Under the pieces are notes generated by a model. It had not been told where the DNA came from. It was given only the letters and a program-made list of their open reading frames with translations, and did no database searches. Shown one piece after another: positions 25,065 through 37,313 of a stretch of 64,000 bases of DNA. The DNA is from Pycnopodia helianthoides (Eukaryota > Echinodermata > Asteroidea > Forcipulatida > Asteriidae), in contig CM063249.1 of NCBI GenBank assembly GCA_032158295.1, positions 4,727,195 through 4,791,194 on the forward strand, read 5' to 3'. Position 1 is the stretch's first letter. Every line of letters begins with the position of its first letter. The position numbers were made by a program, and so were the translations under genes.

Positions 25065-25184
25065 GTTCCAAAATTTGGCACTTCAGCTCCAAATTTGGCA
25101 CTTCAGTTCCAAATTTGGCACTTCAGTTCATAATTTGGCACTTCAGCCCCAAATTTGGCACTTCAGTTCCAAATTTAGCACTTC
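25065..25184. repeat. 20-bp tandem repeat, six units
   Basis: Six copies of TTCCAAATTTGGCACTTCAG with few substitutions (CATAATTTGG in the fourth, AAATTTAGC in the last). Each unit contains the palindrome-like CCAAATTTGG. Confidence 0.9.
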
Positions 25185-26396
25185 TTACAAACATAGAAAA
25201 CCGATAACTGAGCTAATTACACCAGCTGATGGGTAAGCTGCCAGTTTTTTTGTTTTTTTTTGAAAGAAAAAAAAAAAAAAAGAGGCTTGGTCAGGGAAAA
25301 CAAGAGATTTTGAAAGAAGCTTGTGAACTACTCAAAAGTTCGGTTTGCTGGTTCCGGCTGGCGAGTTATACATAAAGCTAAGGTTAGTGTTAAGATTTTG
25401 ACTGAAATTGAATTTTATTTTATTTATTTTATTTTATGTTATTTATTTTATTTTTAATTTTTGTAATTTATTTTTTTTTGGGGGGGGTGGTGCTTTTCCT
25501 CTTTTATCTCGGAAAATGTGTTTGAGGAAGAAGCAAATGTCATTTTAATTCCATGATGCATAATTTACTGTCAGTAGGTGACATGCTCCTATGAGAGTGA
25601 GTGGAAGTGTTATTTGGAATAAGCCCCTGGGTGGGTAACAAATTGAGTCACCTTGAAAATGGGGTCAAAATCTGCCCTTATTCATACTCCCATAAATTCA
25701 TTAAAAAATGAAATTCGGTAGAGTGTGGAACTAATAATAATAATTGAGGACATTTACATAAAGTTTATCTAAACGCCTGAAGCAAGCCCTTGTGATCACA
25801 ATGTGCTGTGGTCCACCGTTGCAGCCAAATTTATGTCCTACATAAGCAGTAATTGTATTACTTTAAAAAAAATAATAATAATAACAATTTTAAAAAGCAT
25901 GGTTTACTCTGAAACTAAGATATACTCATACCATTTACAATTTTTAAAAATCCATATTTCCCCTCATGATCTCAAAGTTTGATGAATATGTTGTTCATTT
26001 TTACCTCACACATGTAAATGCAGAAACGGTTTACAACAGGAGCCATTCAGATGTATGTATATTTTCACTAGACAAAACGGCCTAGACATATCGAGTTCAC
26101 GGGTGGATATAAAAAAATACCGTCATGCCAATAAAATGATCGTAACGGCTACTAGTAATATTTTATGAATTGTGTACATACATTGTGTACATATGGTTCA
26201 TTACGCAGGTGTAGCTGTAAAACCTCTTTCAATGTTGATTAATTTTATGCTGTATTGATATAATAAAATAAAAAAAACACAGACTTGATAAATATTTATC
26301 ATCTGACATAAATTCAATATCATCAGAAGCAGACTGAATTTCATATGTTAACCGTGGCACCATATTTATTTATTTTTTTGTCTTCTTTTCAAACTA
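25185..26396. other. AT-rich non-coding DNA
   Basis: No gene. It includes A- and T-runs (25266-25281), an ATTTT-type low-complexity tract at 25412-25485 ending in a G8 run, and TAA microsatellite pieces near 25735 and 25870. Confidence 0.5.
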
Positions 26397-26738
26397 AGGC
26401 CAAATAAATATAAAAAAATATGTTTGCTGTCCCCGCCCGCCTCTTCATTTTTTTTCTCTCTCTCTCTCCTCTCTCTCTCTTTTAAAACAAAAACAAAGAG
26501 ATAAATTTTAATGATCTCTGACAAAAAAAAAACTTTAAAACAATTAAGATCGTATCTTTAGACTTAAACATACCGAAAAAACACACTGAAAAAAGCTGGC
26601 AACTATCTGGAAAAATGCCCCAGCGGGTTGACTTGAAAAATGTGTCCGGCAGCCATTTAAAAAAAAAGAAGAAAAAAAGGGCCCTCCTTTCTTTTTTAAA
26701 AAGGCAGGACGCTAAACATGTTTAAAAAAATATTTTGC
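26397..26738 (+). repeat. Dispersed repeat family A, copy 2
   Basis: Partner of 9801-10070, same orientation. It shares the blocks CCCCGCCCGC, GATCTCTGAC, TTAAGATCGTAT, ACCGAAAAAA, TTGAAAAATGTGT, GGCAG and CGCTAAACATGTTT in order. A CT microsatellite (26454-26480) and an AAAC tract have expanded inside this copy, which accounts for its greater length. Confidence 0.7.
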
Positions 26739-27308
26739 CTAAAATATGCGTCGGAGAGTCTTGTTTGATTCTACAGCATCGTGACAACCCTCATCCCAAT
26801 CATCAAGCTCCATATTTGGTTTTTAACGTCAAGCGCAAATATTGTGGCATTGCAATGGGGCACGTAGAAACTATTAAATAAAGTGACACAAATTTGACAT
26901 CTGAAGAATAACACAGCTCGCAAAATGATGTAATTTGGGCTTGTCTTAGACCTGTCAGATGGCACAGAGTTACTATTTACTCCCAATTGGACATCCACGT
27001 GCGTTCATTTCTTCCAATTCCACTCCGTTATATTAAATTTAGCTGCTCTATTACCGCTGATAAAATTCAATACGAGCTTGTAAATGAACGGATAGCAAAT
27101 CAATAAAGTATGCGTCGGCTAAATTTAGAACATTTTTGCCCCAGATTGAATTGTCTGAGGGTATAATTTGTCTTGTAGTATATCCCTCCACATCCCAAAA
27201 TAGCATATATCTCTAGGTTTGGTCTCTGATTAAGACACTCGTTACACCTATTGTTGTGGAAATAAGATCATGGAGATCGTTCATGGAGGTTTTAACTTTA
27301 ATGGTTTC
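26739..27308. other. Unannotated non-coding DNA
   Basis: No exon is supported. The stretch 27000-27125 is relatively complex and rich in AAATTTA and TAAA cores; it could be regulatory but there is no direct evidence. Confidence 0.45.
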
Positions 27309-27312
27309 TTAA

Positions 27313-27759
27313 TAAAGGTAAGGGTCATAGATTGGTTTTTTAGTCACCGCAATGCTGAATTATCTAGGCAAAATTATAAAGAAAGAGGCAAAATTATAAA
27401 GAAAGATGCAATAAAAGTCACATGTGAAAGTTTCAGCTGAATACAATGTCTACTTGATAAGAAAACAGAAAAAAAACTGTCCTAGTATTTTAGCGAGGTG
27501 ACAGCGGGTACCAACCGCATCTATGGCCATAGCATTCACGAACAGACACCAACCCTCAGAAATCTGAGAATCGATTCATGCATGAATCATTTCTCAGATT
27601 CAAAAGGCTTTTGGGTGAACCTTTCTTTCCATACAGCATTACTTCAACGGGATTTCTTTTTAAAAACAGTTTACACAATCAGCAAGCTGCAGTGCTTCTC
27701 ACCAAGTGAGTCTTTATGGTTGTTAGTTTTTGGAGATTTACCAATCTATGGCCCCACCA
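27313..27759 (+). mobile_element. TTAA MITE family D, diverged copy
   Basis: The left end (AAAGGTAAGGGTCATAGATTGG from 27314) and the right end (CCAATCTATGGCCCCACC to 27759) are imperfect inverted repeats flanked by TTAA at 27309-27312 and 27760-27763. The right portion aligns with 53235-53313: GCTGCAGTGCTTCT(C/T)ACC, then a GTTTTTGGAG-like block and ACCAA. An internal palindrome at 27561-27600 (AATCTGAGAA mirrored by TTCTCAGATT) is shared with the copy at 18858. A short duplication (GGCAAAATTATAAAGAAAG, twice at 27368-27406) adds length. Confidence 0.65.
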
Positions 27760-27763
27760 TTAA

Positions 27764-29125
27764 AAACTGATCAAGAAGAAACAGAAGGACTATGATCTTT
27801 AACTGACTCAAAAGGAGACTTATTAATTATTTTATGGCTTAGTTTTGATGATAATTATCAGGAAAAATAGTTTTACACTATTTTTTTTAAAAGCCTTATG
27901 TGAGAAAAAAATTAATACTTGTAGGATGTGTCTGTCATCTAAAGAAGAAAAAAACTGTGTAAGCATCAAATTGTTGCACAACGTAATCGTTTGTGACAAA
28001 ACTAAGAAAGACAGCATTTTATGATGCAAATAGAATTAAACATCACCACAAAGAAATGACATCAAGGAACTGTTTTATTGAACATGTGAGCACCTTTTTC
28101 CAGTAAAATTCCAATGATTTGGTTCCGATTTTGGTAAAAAATATTAAAGATCGGAATGAATGCTCTTTCGGAGTTGGGACAGTCGAAGCGGCAAATAAAA
28201 TTATCAGACGACTGAAAAACAAAACATTTATAATAAAAATATTCCGCTCAGATGACTTTAATGACAGCGACTGTCCTTGCAAAAAAAAGGGAGGGAAAAA
28301 AAAATAAATAAAAAAAAATAACGGTTGAGACTGTAGATTACATTTCATATCGATTTCAAAGTTATTCTTGTTCAAAATATATGCAAGCATCTATGACGCT
28401 TGGAGACAAAACTTTGTGTCATTCAGGCTCCGGGCAATCGTGAAATCGATGCTAGCTCTGGCCATCTTTATTCCCCTTTGTATCTGGCCTAAATGCAAAC
28501 TATATCTGCGGAGTCAACAAAAGGGAGTTCCAAAAGCGAGCTCCGAGAGGCAAATTAAAGAGTTTCCTTGTCAATAATTCAGAACGCCTGACGGAAGAGA
28601 AACTACTTGCATGAAGAAGTTGAACAGGACAAACCCAAGTTGACATTTCAGATGAATTGTAACACACAATATATCCAGCCTTGCTGCCGAGAGCGACACA
28701 CTGCGATACGTTAATATCCCGAAACAAACGTTCACAGTTAAACGCCTGCAGGAGAACGCTGATATTTTTTCAAGTCATAAAAGGACAGGAAGATAAATAC
28801 ACTCTCGGTACGACAGCCATTTTCCCCCTCTCTTCCCCCGTTGGAAAATTTGATTTTCGAATCAGGCAGCAGTCAATTTACAATTAAGCAAGATGTCTGT
28901 CCTACAGGGATGGGTAGACTGAGTTATCGACTGGAAACGAGTATGGGTAAATGGGAAAAAAATCGTCACTGCCAACTGCAGCAAGTTGGGCTTATCAAAT
29001 CACTGTGTTTTTTTTGTTTTTTTTAAGCTGCAGGCAAGATTTGTTCATCTTGGTGTGGCCAATACTAAACAGTTAACACCAGAATCTTTCTAAACATGAG
29101 GCTGAGTAATCGATTATCCAGTCAC
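27764..29125. other. Unannotated non-coding DNA
   Basis: No gene is supported. A complex, repeat-free block at 28390-28600 contains cores such as AATCGTGAAATCGATG, ATTAAAG and TTGTCAATAATTC, a texture seen in developmental enhancers, but this is only an impression. Confidence 0.45.
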
Positions 29126-29453
29126 ATCCACCATCTTAGCATGTGATTGTTGATATCAACATAAAATCCACCATCTTGGCATTGTGATTGTTTATATCAA
29201 CATAAAATCCACCATCTTAGCAATGTGATTGTTGATATCAACATAAAAATCCACCATCTTAGCAATGTGATTGTTGATATCAACATAAAATCCACCATCT
29301 TGGCATTGTGATTGTTGATATCAACATAAAATCCACCCATCTTAGCAATGTGATTGTTGATATCAGCATAAAATCCACCATCTTAGCAATGTGAATGCTG
29401 ATATCGACATAAAATCCACCATCTCAGCAATGTGAATGCTGATAACAACATAA
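29126..29453. repeat. 41-bp tandem repeat, eight units
   Basis: Eight copies of a unit starting ATCCACCATCTTAGCAATGT and continuing GATTGTTGATATCAACATAAA. Each well-preserved unit holds the 14-bp palindrome TGTTGATATCAACA. The last two units are the most diverged (GAATGCTGATATCGAC, GAATGCTGATAACAAC). Confidence 0.92.
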
Positions 29454-31799
29454 GCAAAGAGGCCTTTGTCACAGAGATGTTCAGGAAAAAAAATTGCTTT
29501 ACAAATTGATCTGCTGTTGTGCTGACCCGTCTTAATAGCAAAGCCCGTCTTTATCTATTATGAAAAAAAAAATATTAAAAATCAAAACCCCCCAAAGCAG
29601 AAGTTGATCCCTGCATTTAAAATTTTGTCCCAGTAACAAATATTTCCAATAAGTCAGCACCATTCTCTGTATAAACAAATTGGGTTAGGATCCCTGAGGG
29701 GCATAATACGCATTGTATAACCAGCAGATATCACTTGCGTTGAAGACCGAGTGCAACACATGAAATTTTGTCCGCATCGCTTAGTGGTAGACATATTTTC
29801 GGGGTAGAGACATTCATAACACTGGATTAGTAGCGAGTCACGGTAAATGTATACGTCTTTGTTTATGTATGAATCAAAGTCTAAATAGAGGTGATACGAG
29901 CCCTGCAAAAAGAGACTCAAATTCAATACGGTGTGAGGATTACATTTCAACTCCGTATTGAGGAACTTTTTTGTCGGGCCCGGATCTTCTTACACAATGT
30001 AATTCAGTGGACTTGAAAGAGCTCAGAGTGTTAATTCCTGTCACAAACACTGACTTCTCTCGCAGGGGGGGCTCTTGTTACCGAAATAACCCAGTACGGT
30101 CGCATTCCAAAGGGGCCTCATTATGCACTACAATACAATCTTTAGCTTGCATTGTACTCCTCTCGATCCCCATGTGGGACGGTAGCATTGATTAGCAGGA
30201 GCCAGACTATTTTTCCAGCTAGACCCAGTTTTTGAATCGAGGTGACAATGCGAACTAAGCCATCTTTCGGAGCAATTACAAACTATTTTTAAACTAACAG
30301 TCCAGTTTAATCTTGTAACGAAGTAAGATTCCAACAAGTTTCGTGTGTTTGTTTGGGACAGCAGCAATGTGCCAGAGAAACTGTTTTAATGCTGTGCTCT
30401 AAAAGCCAAATTGCAAACTACTGGCTAAAATATTAAACTAGTTTAGTGTTATGTAAATCACATCATTTTGTGAAACAATGGCATCAGATGACATCGTTGT
30501 CTACCACGTGGACCAACCAAGCCTGGTACCCTGTAGTAGCGAGGGACCAATCTTCAGGAGATGATGAGACAAACCTTATCTGAGCCCAAATCACCGAGCT
30601 ATGGGTCTAGCTAAGGCCGCATCTGCCATGTAGAGTCCCCATGCTAACCCCAAAATGCTTCCAAAATGGCTGACAGAACCCCAAGTCTAAGCCGTGGACA
30701 AAACCATGGTTTCAAAAGGCCCCCGATGATGTTGTAATTATAATAATAATATATACTTATAGGCCTACCACGCTTCATACTACGTTTCTAAGCGCTATGG
30801 TGCTGATGTCACAGAAGACTCTTAAGCAAAACCAGAAAACAGCACCAAAATACAAAGATACAAAATAACAAAAAATAAAGCAATAACAAAAGCAGAAAAT
30901 AAACATGAGACAGGAGAACAAAATAGATTGTCACTTGAAACCATGAAACATGTTCCATGTAACATTTTCGCCCCTATTTTCCTGAAAGAAAAGGAAAGAC
31001 GAAGTTTGACTTTCACCCCTTGAGGTTGAGGACACTTGTAAAACACGAGACAGCGATCCGATTCAAAATCTTTTACCCGACTCTGACACAACCTGACCTG
31101 ACAGCGCTACCCATCCACGCACAATTTCCTTTTTCCATTTTCTCAACACATGCCTCAATTATCCTGCAAATCCGTCCAAATTAGAACCCCAGTCACTCAG
31201 GGAAGAGACCCGGGCTCCCCCCTGGGGAGTCAGTTCAGAAGGCAAGGTGATGAAATTTTGCATCGCAACCCCGAGGGCGCTGTCACGCGGGGTGACAGCT
31301 AAATGCACGAGTGAAGGAGGTAAATGGAAACACAGCATTTTTTTCTATTTTTCAGGAGGGGGGGGGGTAGTTGACAGCTCATAAAGTGAGAAGATAATAT
31401 AGTTAGTGGCTGTGCCTATGGTGTTAATCATGTGCCGTCTTGACTTCCTTAGTATTTTAGCCAACATGGTGGAATATTAACAGTACAAACTGCCTGAGTC
31501 CTTAAAGGTCTGAGACGCCTATACCACCACCAGACCGTGGACCAGAACTTCAACCTCAAGTAGACAAAAGGATGTCAACATGACAAGTCTTCCAATAGAC
31601 CAACACGCTAGTTGTACCACAATGTTTTGCCTGCTCCAACATTCGTTTTTTTGCATTCACCAAAATAACATTTCACAATTTTTTTTTAAAACTCCTGTTA
31701 AAAGTTCCAACAACAGAGTCGTTAATGAATATTAGAAACAGGCTCCAGTGAAAGTTTCAAACAAAAGTTTGAAGGAGCTTAAGGGTATAGACCTTGTGT
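29454..31799. other. Unannotated non-coding DNA
   Basis: No exon is supported. TAGGCCTA is at 30760-30767 and a G10 run at 31360-31369. Open frames on the minus strand at 29654-29950 and 30822-31091 show no known family. Confidence 0.5.
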
Positions 31800-31885
31800 G
31801 GCCGTCTTTGTTGGGTTCCCTGCTCACACAGTGATGATGACAGTCCTTATCATTCCATTTAAAGGGACCAGACTTCCAGCCTCAG
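31800..31885 (+). repeat. Dispersed repeat family E, copy 1
   Basis: About 85 bp similar to 34545-34645: TGTTGGGTTCCCTG, an ACAC-rich link, ACAGTCCTTAT/ACGGTCTATCT, AGGGACC(A)GACT, then CCAGCCTCA(G/C)TTTGGTT(T)ACA. Too short and degraded to classify. Confidence 0.55.
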
Positions 31886-33769
31886 TTTGGTTACAATTAC
31901 GATGAATGGCAGAAAAAAGCAAAATGGCCGCACCAAAGTTCTATTGATTGAGTTTGAAAGTGCATGCACATATACAGGCCAACCATTTACAGTGAGAAGA
32001 ATTTCTCACTGCATAAATTTACACGGACAGCCATTTTGCAAACATAAAACAAAGTGGTTTGATGACAAAAATTATATTTATTCAATGGAGGTTTGTGAGA
32101 ATACCAGCAACACTGATAAACAATGGCCATTAAGATCCATCGTAAAAGTGGTACATGGTTTTTATGTGTGGGCCATGCTTTACAATTTTATAGACAGGCT
32201 GTACTTTGGTGGGAACAAAGATACTGCTTTACGAGTTTTACACAGGAATTAATGCGCTGATGGATACTTTGAGAAAGTTTAGGCAATTCGATTCGATGTA
32301 AGGTGTTGATGTAGAGCTAATATGTGCAGAAGCTGCGTCCGAAGCAACCACTTCGGTCTCTGCTACTGACTGCAATGACAACGTTATAAAATGGGAGTTT
32401 CAAAAGTCTGGCCCTAAAAACTGCCAAAGCTATTGCCTCATCGGTTTTAAGCAATGGAGCTGCAGCTTTGCACACATCATATAAAAAAGGGTTACCAGCC
32501 AAAATGTCACACTATAAACTGTTTGTGGCCGGCTACCTGCCATTTCTGCTAGCCAAGTCAGTTTGTTTTTAACAATGTTCTCTGCTCAGTAACGGCACAT
32601 TAAACATGCACTTTGACCTTTGACATTTTTTGCTCTTATTTAACCGAAGCCAAAGCTGGTAATGATTTTCTGTTCGCCTTCCACTGAGTCACGAAATGAG
32701 CATTAACCGAACATCTGTGGTCATTTGGGTCTTTCTTACCCCGTTAAACTTTGCACTAGATCCCAAACAAAATGAAAACCAAACACAATAACAGCACTAG
32801 AGGTAAGCAATAACTTATACATGGTGTAATTGCAAATATTTTGCCCGTTAAAGTAGGTTTGTTGTCTCTACATAAGTTTGATTGAATCAAATGTGCAGGT
32901 ACCATTGAGCGGCACGTCAATTCAGAGGCCTTTTCTAATGTTTATCTTTGTCTGCTTTGAATTCGAGGGGAGGGAACAAAAACAAATCACTTAAGCTAGT
33001 AGAGTCAGATCTAAAATGCTATACAATTGTTATTTTTTAGGTATCACACCATATGAAGCATTTGTTTTGCTGATGGCCTTAAAAACACAGCCACGGATTA
33101 ATTTTATACAGGTGTTTAAGTACAAAAAGTGGCCATGCACAACAAAATTATGCTTACCGTAATAAGACTACCATCCAAACTATCGTTTCACATATGTACC
33201 ATCCATGACTTAGCAGGGCAGTGGATACATTGCCATAAAACTTACTTGGTATTAGGAGCCTCTGAGTAATGCAGTATTTGAGAAAGATCTAATTTCTCAC
33301 TAAAATATTTGAATCTGAGCAGGCATTTGCAAGCACACAATTCTATGCAACAAGGGTGCTTTTTCTTTCCTTGTTTTCTTACAACTTCGATGACCAATTT
33401 GGCCCAAATTTTCACAGATTTTTGGTAGAGGGTGGGTGCGACAGAAAAGGGGAGGGGCTTGTATTTGAACTCTTGTAAACTCTTTCAACATTCATGACAA
33501 AACTGGTTACTTTTTTTCAAGAAGCCAAAAATATTTCAGCTGTGTGTGCCAGCTGATATCTTTGTAAGCATCTTCAGTAATATATATTGAATAACATCTT
33601 CCTATTAACGTTATTTGTACACAATTGACCTCTACAAAGCTTGGCTACTATGTGTTTACCTTTTAGATGTATTACACACGCTATCTTTTAAAATACATCT
33701 CTGCTCAATGCAAATGCATTCTCAGGGGCCCGTACCATTGCAAGCTTGACATCATAAAATGTTTTTCTT
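31886..33769. other. Unannotated non-coding DNA
   Basis: A 121-codon open frame at 31887-32252 (plus strand) is the longest uninterrupted one in this stretch but has no recognisable domain, and its 5' end overlaps repeat family E, so I do not call a gene. The rest has no visible structure. Confidence 0.45.
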
Positions 33770-33990
33770 TCTTTACAGTCAAGTGTGCTCTTCATGTAAA
33801 ATTAACTATATTATCATTACTGACTGTGAACATGTTATCTTGATTTCTGCTACAAACTACTGTCGATATTTTTCCTTATGCAAATTGTATTTACCGTCAC
33901 GAGGATGTCAATGTGAAATAAATGTCGTATTGATGAATTGAATTGAATTGAATGATGAATTGATTGAATTGAATTGAATTGAAGCTTTGC
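33770..33990 (+). mobile_element. Probable LINE 3' end with GAATT repeats
   Basis: A non-coding segment ends in AATAAATGTCGTATTGATGAATTGAATTGAATTG-type 5-bp iterations (33944-33983). Truncated non-LTR retrotransposons of CR1/L2-like clades commonly end in short TGAATTGAATTG-type repeats after an A/T-rich untranslated region. No reverse transcriptase coding remains, as expected of a strongly 5'-truncated copy. It could alternatively be a plain pentanucleotide microsatellite. Confidence 0.4.
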
Positions 33991-34242
33991 TTCTTCAGTA
34001 ACCCCTCCGCAGTATCATCTACTTTCCATACAAAACATTCCTTGCTTTAGTCTCATAATAAATTGTCCACATGTTAAACTCACATTAAAATTGTAATCTG
34101 AACTGAACTGTTTGTAATAACTGTTCGATGGGAAATTGACTCAACTCAACAGGAGGGTGGAGATTTTTTTTCCGCTCCATTCACAAATTCAGAATGAACT
34201 ATGATTCACTATTTTCAAAAGGAATTCAGACAAGCTCGTTCT

Positions 34243-34371
34243 TAGGCCGTGTCCGACTACAGTTACAGCTACGCTATGGCTAGATTTCTGCGTCATGATT
34301 CGTTTGAGTATAAGACGTCCTCAGCAACACCCGTAGCCGTAGCTGTAGCCGCCAATTCGGATAGGGTCTTA
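34243..34371 (+). mobile_element. Foldback MITE family B, copy 2
   Basis: Inverted ends: left GGCCGTGTCCGACTACAG with TTACAGCTACG, right CGTAGCTGTAGCCGCCAATT and CGGATAGGGTC. TA dinucleotides lie at 34243-34244 and 34370-34371, a possible Tc1/mariner-type target duplication. The central CGTCATGATTCGTTTGAG aligns with the reverse complement of the centre of 11079-11217, so the two copies lie on opposite strands. Confidence 0.7.
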
Positions 34372-34544
34372 GTTCAATGTCGTCTTCTGACCATCGCTGT
34401 TTCAACCCTAAAAGGACAGGGTCTTATTTAATGGTGCTGCTTACTGCAGATTTTAGACACTTATGGTCCATAAAGGACGAGCATTACAGGGTGTTTTCAA
34501 GTCAAAATTCTGCGCTAAGCGATGCCATGATTTATGGCTCAGTG

Positions 34545-34650
34545 ACCGTAGCTATCTGCTGGGTTCCCTGTATACACACACTGACGTACGGTCTATCTAT
34601 TACAATGGACCGGACTAATTTACCCTCCAGCCTCACTTTGGTTTACACTG
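34545..34650 (+). repeat. Dispersed repeat family E, copy 2
   Basis: Partner of 31800-31885 in the same orientation, sharing CTGGGTTCCCTG, a TCTAT core, ATGGACCGGACT and CCTCCAGCCTCACTTTGGTTTACA-type blocks. Confidence 0.55.
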
Positions 34651-35574
34651 CTATTCAGGATATGAACCCGTCTGGATGCACCGCCATGACAGTAAGCTTG
34701 TGCACATGAACCATCGTGAATCTGATATCGATCCGAGGGGTCAAAGTGTTCCAAACCCGAAGAGTCCCAAGAACACATGAACTGACCCAACATACATAAT
34801 GTAGAGAATAGTGCGCATATTATATACGGCTTCCAGCATTCCCTGATATTTGATCTCGGCGTTTATCACGCGTCATCAGCGCCAACCCCTGTGTCCTCTT
34901 TCCCCAGCCTAGGTCCCTAATCAGACAGGCGCTTGCTCGGGCACGAGCCTTAATTGGTAAATTAATCATCATTTGCAACACTTGTCCACGGCTTAATTGA
35001 ACACTCTAGCAGCCGGGCCGAAACGTGCAGACAATAATACCAGGGAGACAATGCCGACGAGCTCAGTGCTACAATTGGTTTATAGGCCAGAATGAGACAA
35101 CAGCGTCAACGCCGGGTTCGTGTAATGAGGCTAGGAAGTCCCATGATATTTGGAAATGATCGTATGATAATTAGATGCCTTGTATAAGATGGGAGATTGG
35201 TTAAACTGCCCACAATAAACAGCGGCAGTTTAACTAGTGAGGGGGTGTGCGCGCACGTGTGCTCAGCGATGGTATCGGTTCGGTCGGACAGGTACACGTA
35301 TGCATTAATGTTCTTTGTCATTCATTTGTCTGTAGTTTGAGTGACTTCATCTTGATTAGCATTAATGCAATGTAGGCCTACAGGAAGTGACACTTAAAAC
35401 ATGGATTGCTAAATATACTGCTGTCTTTACCGTGGATAACTGACCCAAATCATGTCATGTTGTACCGTGGCGCTATTGCCAATACATGATAACAGAGCGA
35501 ACATTCTTATAACGATTACAATGAACTCTTTCCTTTCATTGTAACAATTGCTTTGTGAGTGTGTATTTTATTTG
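34651..35574. other. Non-coding DNA with a TAAT-rich block
   Basis: No exon is supported. The interval 34830-35090 is listed separately as possible regulatory DNA. TAGGCCTA is at 35373-35380. Confidence 0.45.
34830..35090. promoter_or_regulatory. Candidate homeodomain-rich regulatory block
   Basis: A complex, homopolymer-free block with clustered TAAT/ATTA cores: CTTAATTGG, AAATTAATCATC followed by ATTTGCA (an octamer-like half), GGCTTAATTGAAC, ACAATTGG. Such clustering is typical of developmental enhancers. No conservation data were available. Confidence 0.25.
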
Positions 35575-35690
35575 TTCAATTTTTGGGTTGAACAAAGGGA
35601 AATTGACTAGAATAGGACTTGAGACTGCGACCTCCAGATTAACATGCCGGCGCTCTCCCAAGTGAGCTGTCCAGCCCTAAGATGGCCGTC
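35575..35690 (-). mobile_element. tRNA-Asn-like SINE, minus strand
   Basis: Read on the minus strand there is an A-box-like AGCTCACTTGGGAGAGC (35653-35669), an anticodon loop TGTTAAT giving GTT (Asn-like), and an eroded B box (CAGTCTCAAGTCC, 35612-35624), then CTATTCTAGTCAATTTCCC and TTGTTCAACCC. The arrangement matches a tRNA-derived SINE type I recall from many marine invertebrates. The promoter boxes carry substitutions, so this copy is old. It is not a functional tRNA gene: the acceptor ends do not pair. Confidence 0.65.
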
Positions 35691-37147
35691 TCCTTATTTA
35701 TCTTTTGTATCTCGCAGTAGTCTCTGTCCAATGATGGCTTCGACGTTGTTCTACCTAGTCCATGCCTGAACAGGTTGCCCTAAGCACTGAATGTATTTAA
35801 CATTTCACGTTGAAACGTCCTTGACATTTCTTTTGAATGAGTATTGTCATTAACTTTAACGGTTCCCTTCAAACAGGGTCCTTTGTTTTGTACAAACGAC
35901 CTCCACATGGAGTCGTTTTGGAAAACACTAAAACAGCCTGGAAAAATGGTGCTTGCATTTTGATTGAATAGCTGCTAATTACAATCCCCGGCAAACTTGT
36001 GTTCGAAGGCAGAATTTTTATCCTGGGTGTCCCTCTGTTTTTGTTTGTACGCAAGCACGAGCTTGAATTTCGGCATTAATGACATGGAAATTATGAGGCA
36101 GTGGAAGCTGCTGCAAACTTGGCCATTCTGGACAATTAGGCACCTCAACATTGGTGCCAGGGTGTGCTGGGAGATCAATACCGTATAGATTGCTCTCGTC
36201 TGCTTGATGAAATAACCGGCGTTAAGTGACATAACTGGGTCTCGTTACGAAGACTTGTTATGCCTAACGATTACCGCTTTGGTCGTACGAATACTGATTA
36301 TTATACCGACCCTCACGGCGAGAGGGTTGGTTGTTTTAGCGCCAGCGGCGGCACACGGCGGGAATGGTAACCTTATGCAGAGATGCACAATGCAAATTCA
36401 ACTGGGGAATTTAACAAGCGAGGCTCGAGCGATAACGTACACTACTGGCGGGTCAGGCCGCTTAATAAAAAAAAGAAAGGAGAAAAAAAAAAGGATTTTC
36501 AAAACAAGAAAAAAACCCACACAAACATTAAATTATGATAACTAAACAGACAGGGGAAATGGGGGGGGGGGAAATCAATGAGGGTTATGAATGGATAATG
36601 CATAGTGCGATAAAAATTCAGTGCAGTGGTATTTCTTGGGAAAAGGATATTTAAGCAGTGTAAGGAAATCCTAGTCTAGTCCCCGACTTGTCCCACAGGA
36701 CACATTGACAGGTTACTTCTAAACCCAACCATCAGTGATACTGATTTATGGGTTTGATTTATGAATTATTTCCAAGCGTGGTCTCAGGAACTATCTCAAG
36801 ACAAGTAATACAAGCCTATTTCATTTTTGATTTATGTCCGAACAGCTTATTCTCAGCGCACATCACCGAACAGTTTAGGTTTCATCAAATTGTGCATTCA
36901 AAAAAAATTATATATTTTTTTTTTAATTCTTCATGACATGGAATGATTTCAAGTTTAATTGTAGATGTTCTTTTCTTTAAACTATCCGATAATAACATCG
37001 TTGTTTACTTGATAATCTGAAATGTTTGCTTGACATTTTCCCATGGAGTACATGAAACTGGTGCACTGCATTTAACCAAATGCAATTCCATTAAACCATC
37101 CCATTGATTTTACATTGAATGATTTAATTGATCCACGTGGAGAGGCC
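35691..37147. other. Unannotated non-coding DNA
   Basis: No exon is supported. The 96-codon frame at 36255-36545 ends in a lysine-rich A tract. A G10 run lies at 36560-36570. The segment 36000-36180 is complex sequence without repeats. Confidence 0.45.
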
Positions 37148-37313
37148 TGGGGCATTTCCCAAACCTCGGCTTATGGCTCCGTCTCTGGCTCAGTCCAGGC
37201 TCCGTTTGATGTTTGGAAACACCCTGCAGAATGTACACTGCTCCAAAAATTGATGACGGAGCCCAAGCCAGAGCCAGGGCCAGGGCCCAAGCCGAGGTTT
37301 GGCAAATGCCTCT
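37148..37313 (+). mobile_element. Foldback MITE family F, copy 1
   Basis: About 165 bp that fold on themselves: GGGGCATTTCCCAAACCTCG and GGCTCCGTC on the left mirror GACGGAGCCC and CCGAGGTTTGGCAAATGCC on the right, with a short GGCTC/GAGCC-iterated region in the arms. The same organisation and centre (GTTTGATGTTTGGAAA against GTCTAATGTTTGAAAT) occurs at 45254-45405. Confidence 0.75.

Noticed and set aside
31887..32252. 121-codon open frame
   Set aside because: No domain recognised; 5' part overlaps a dispersed repeat; no splice context that I can defend.
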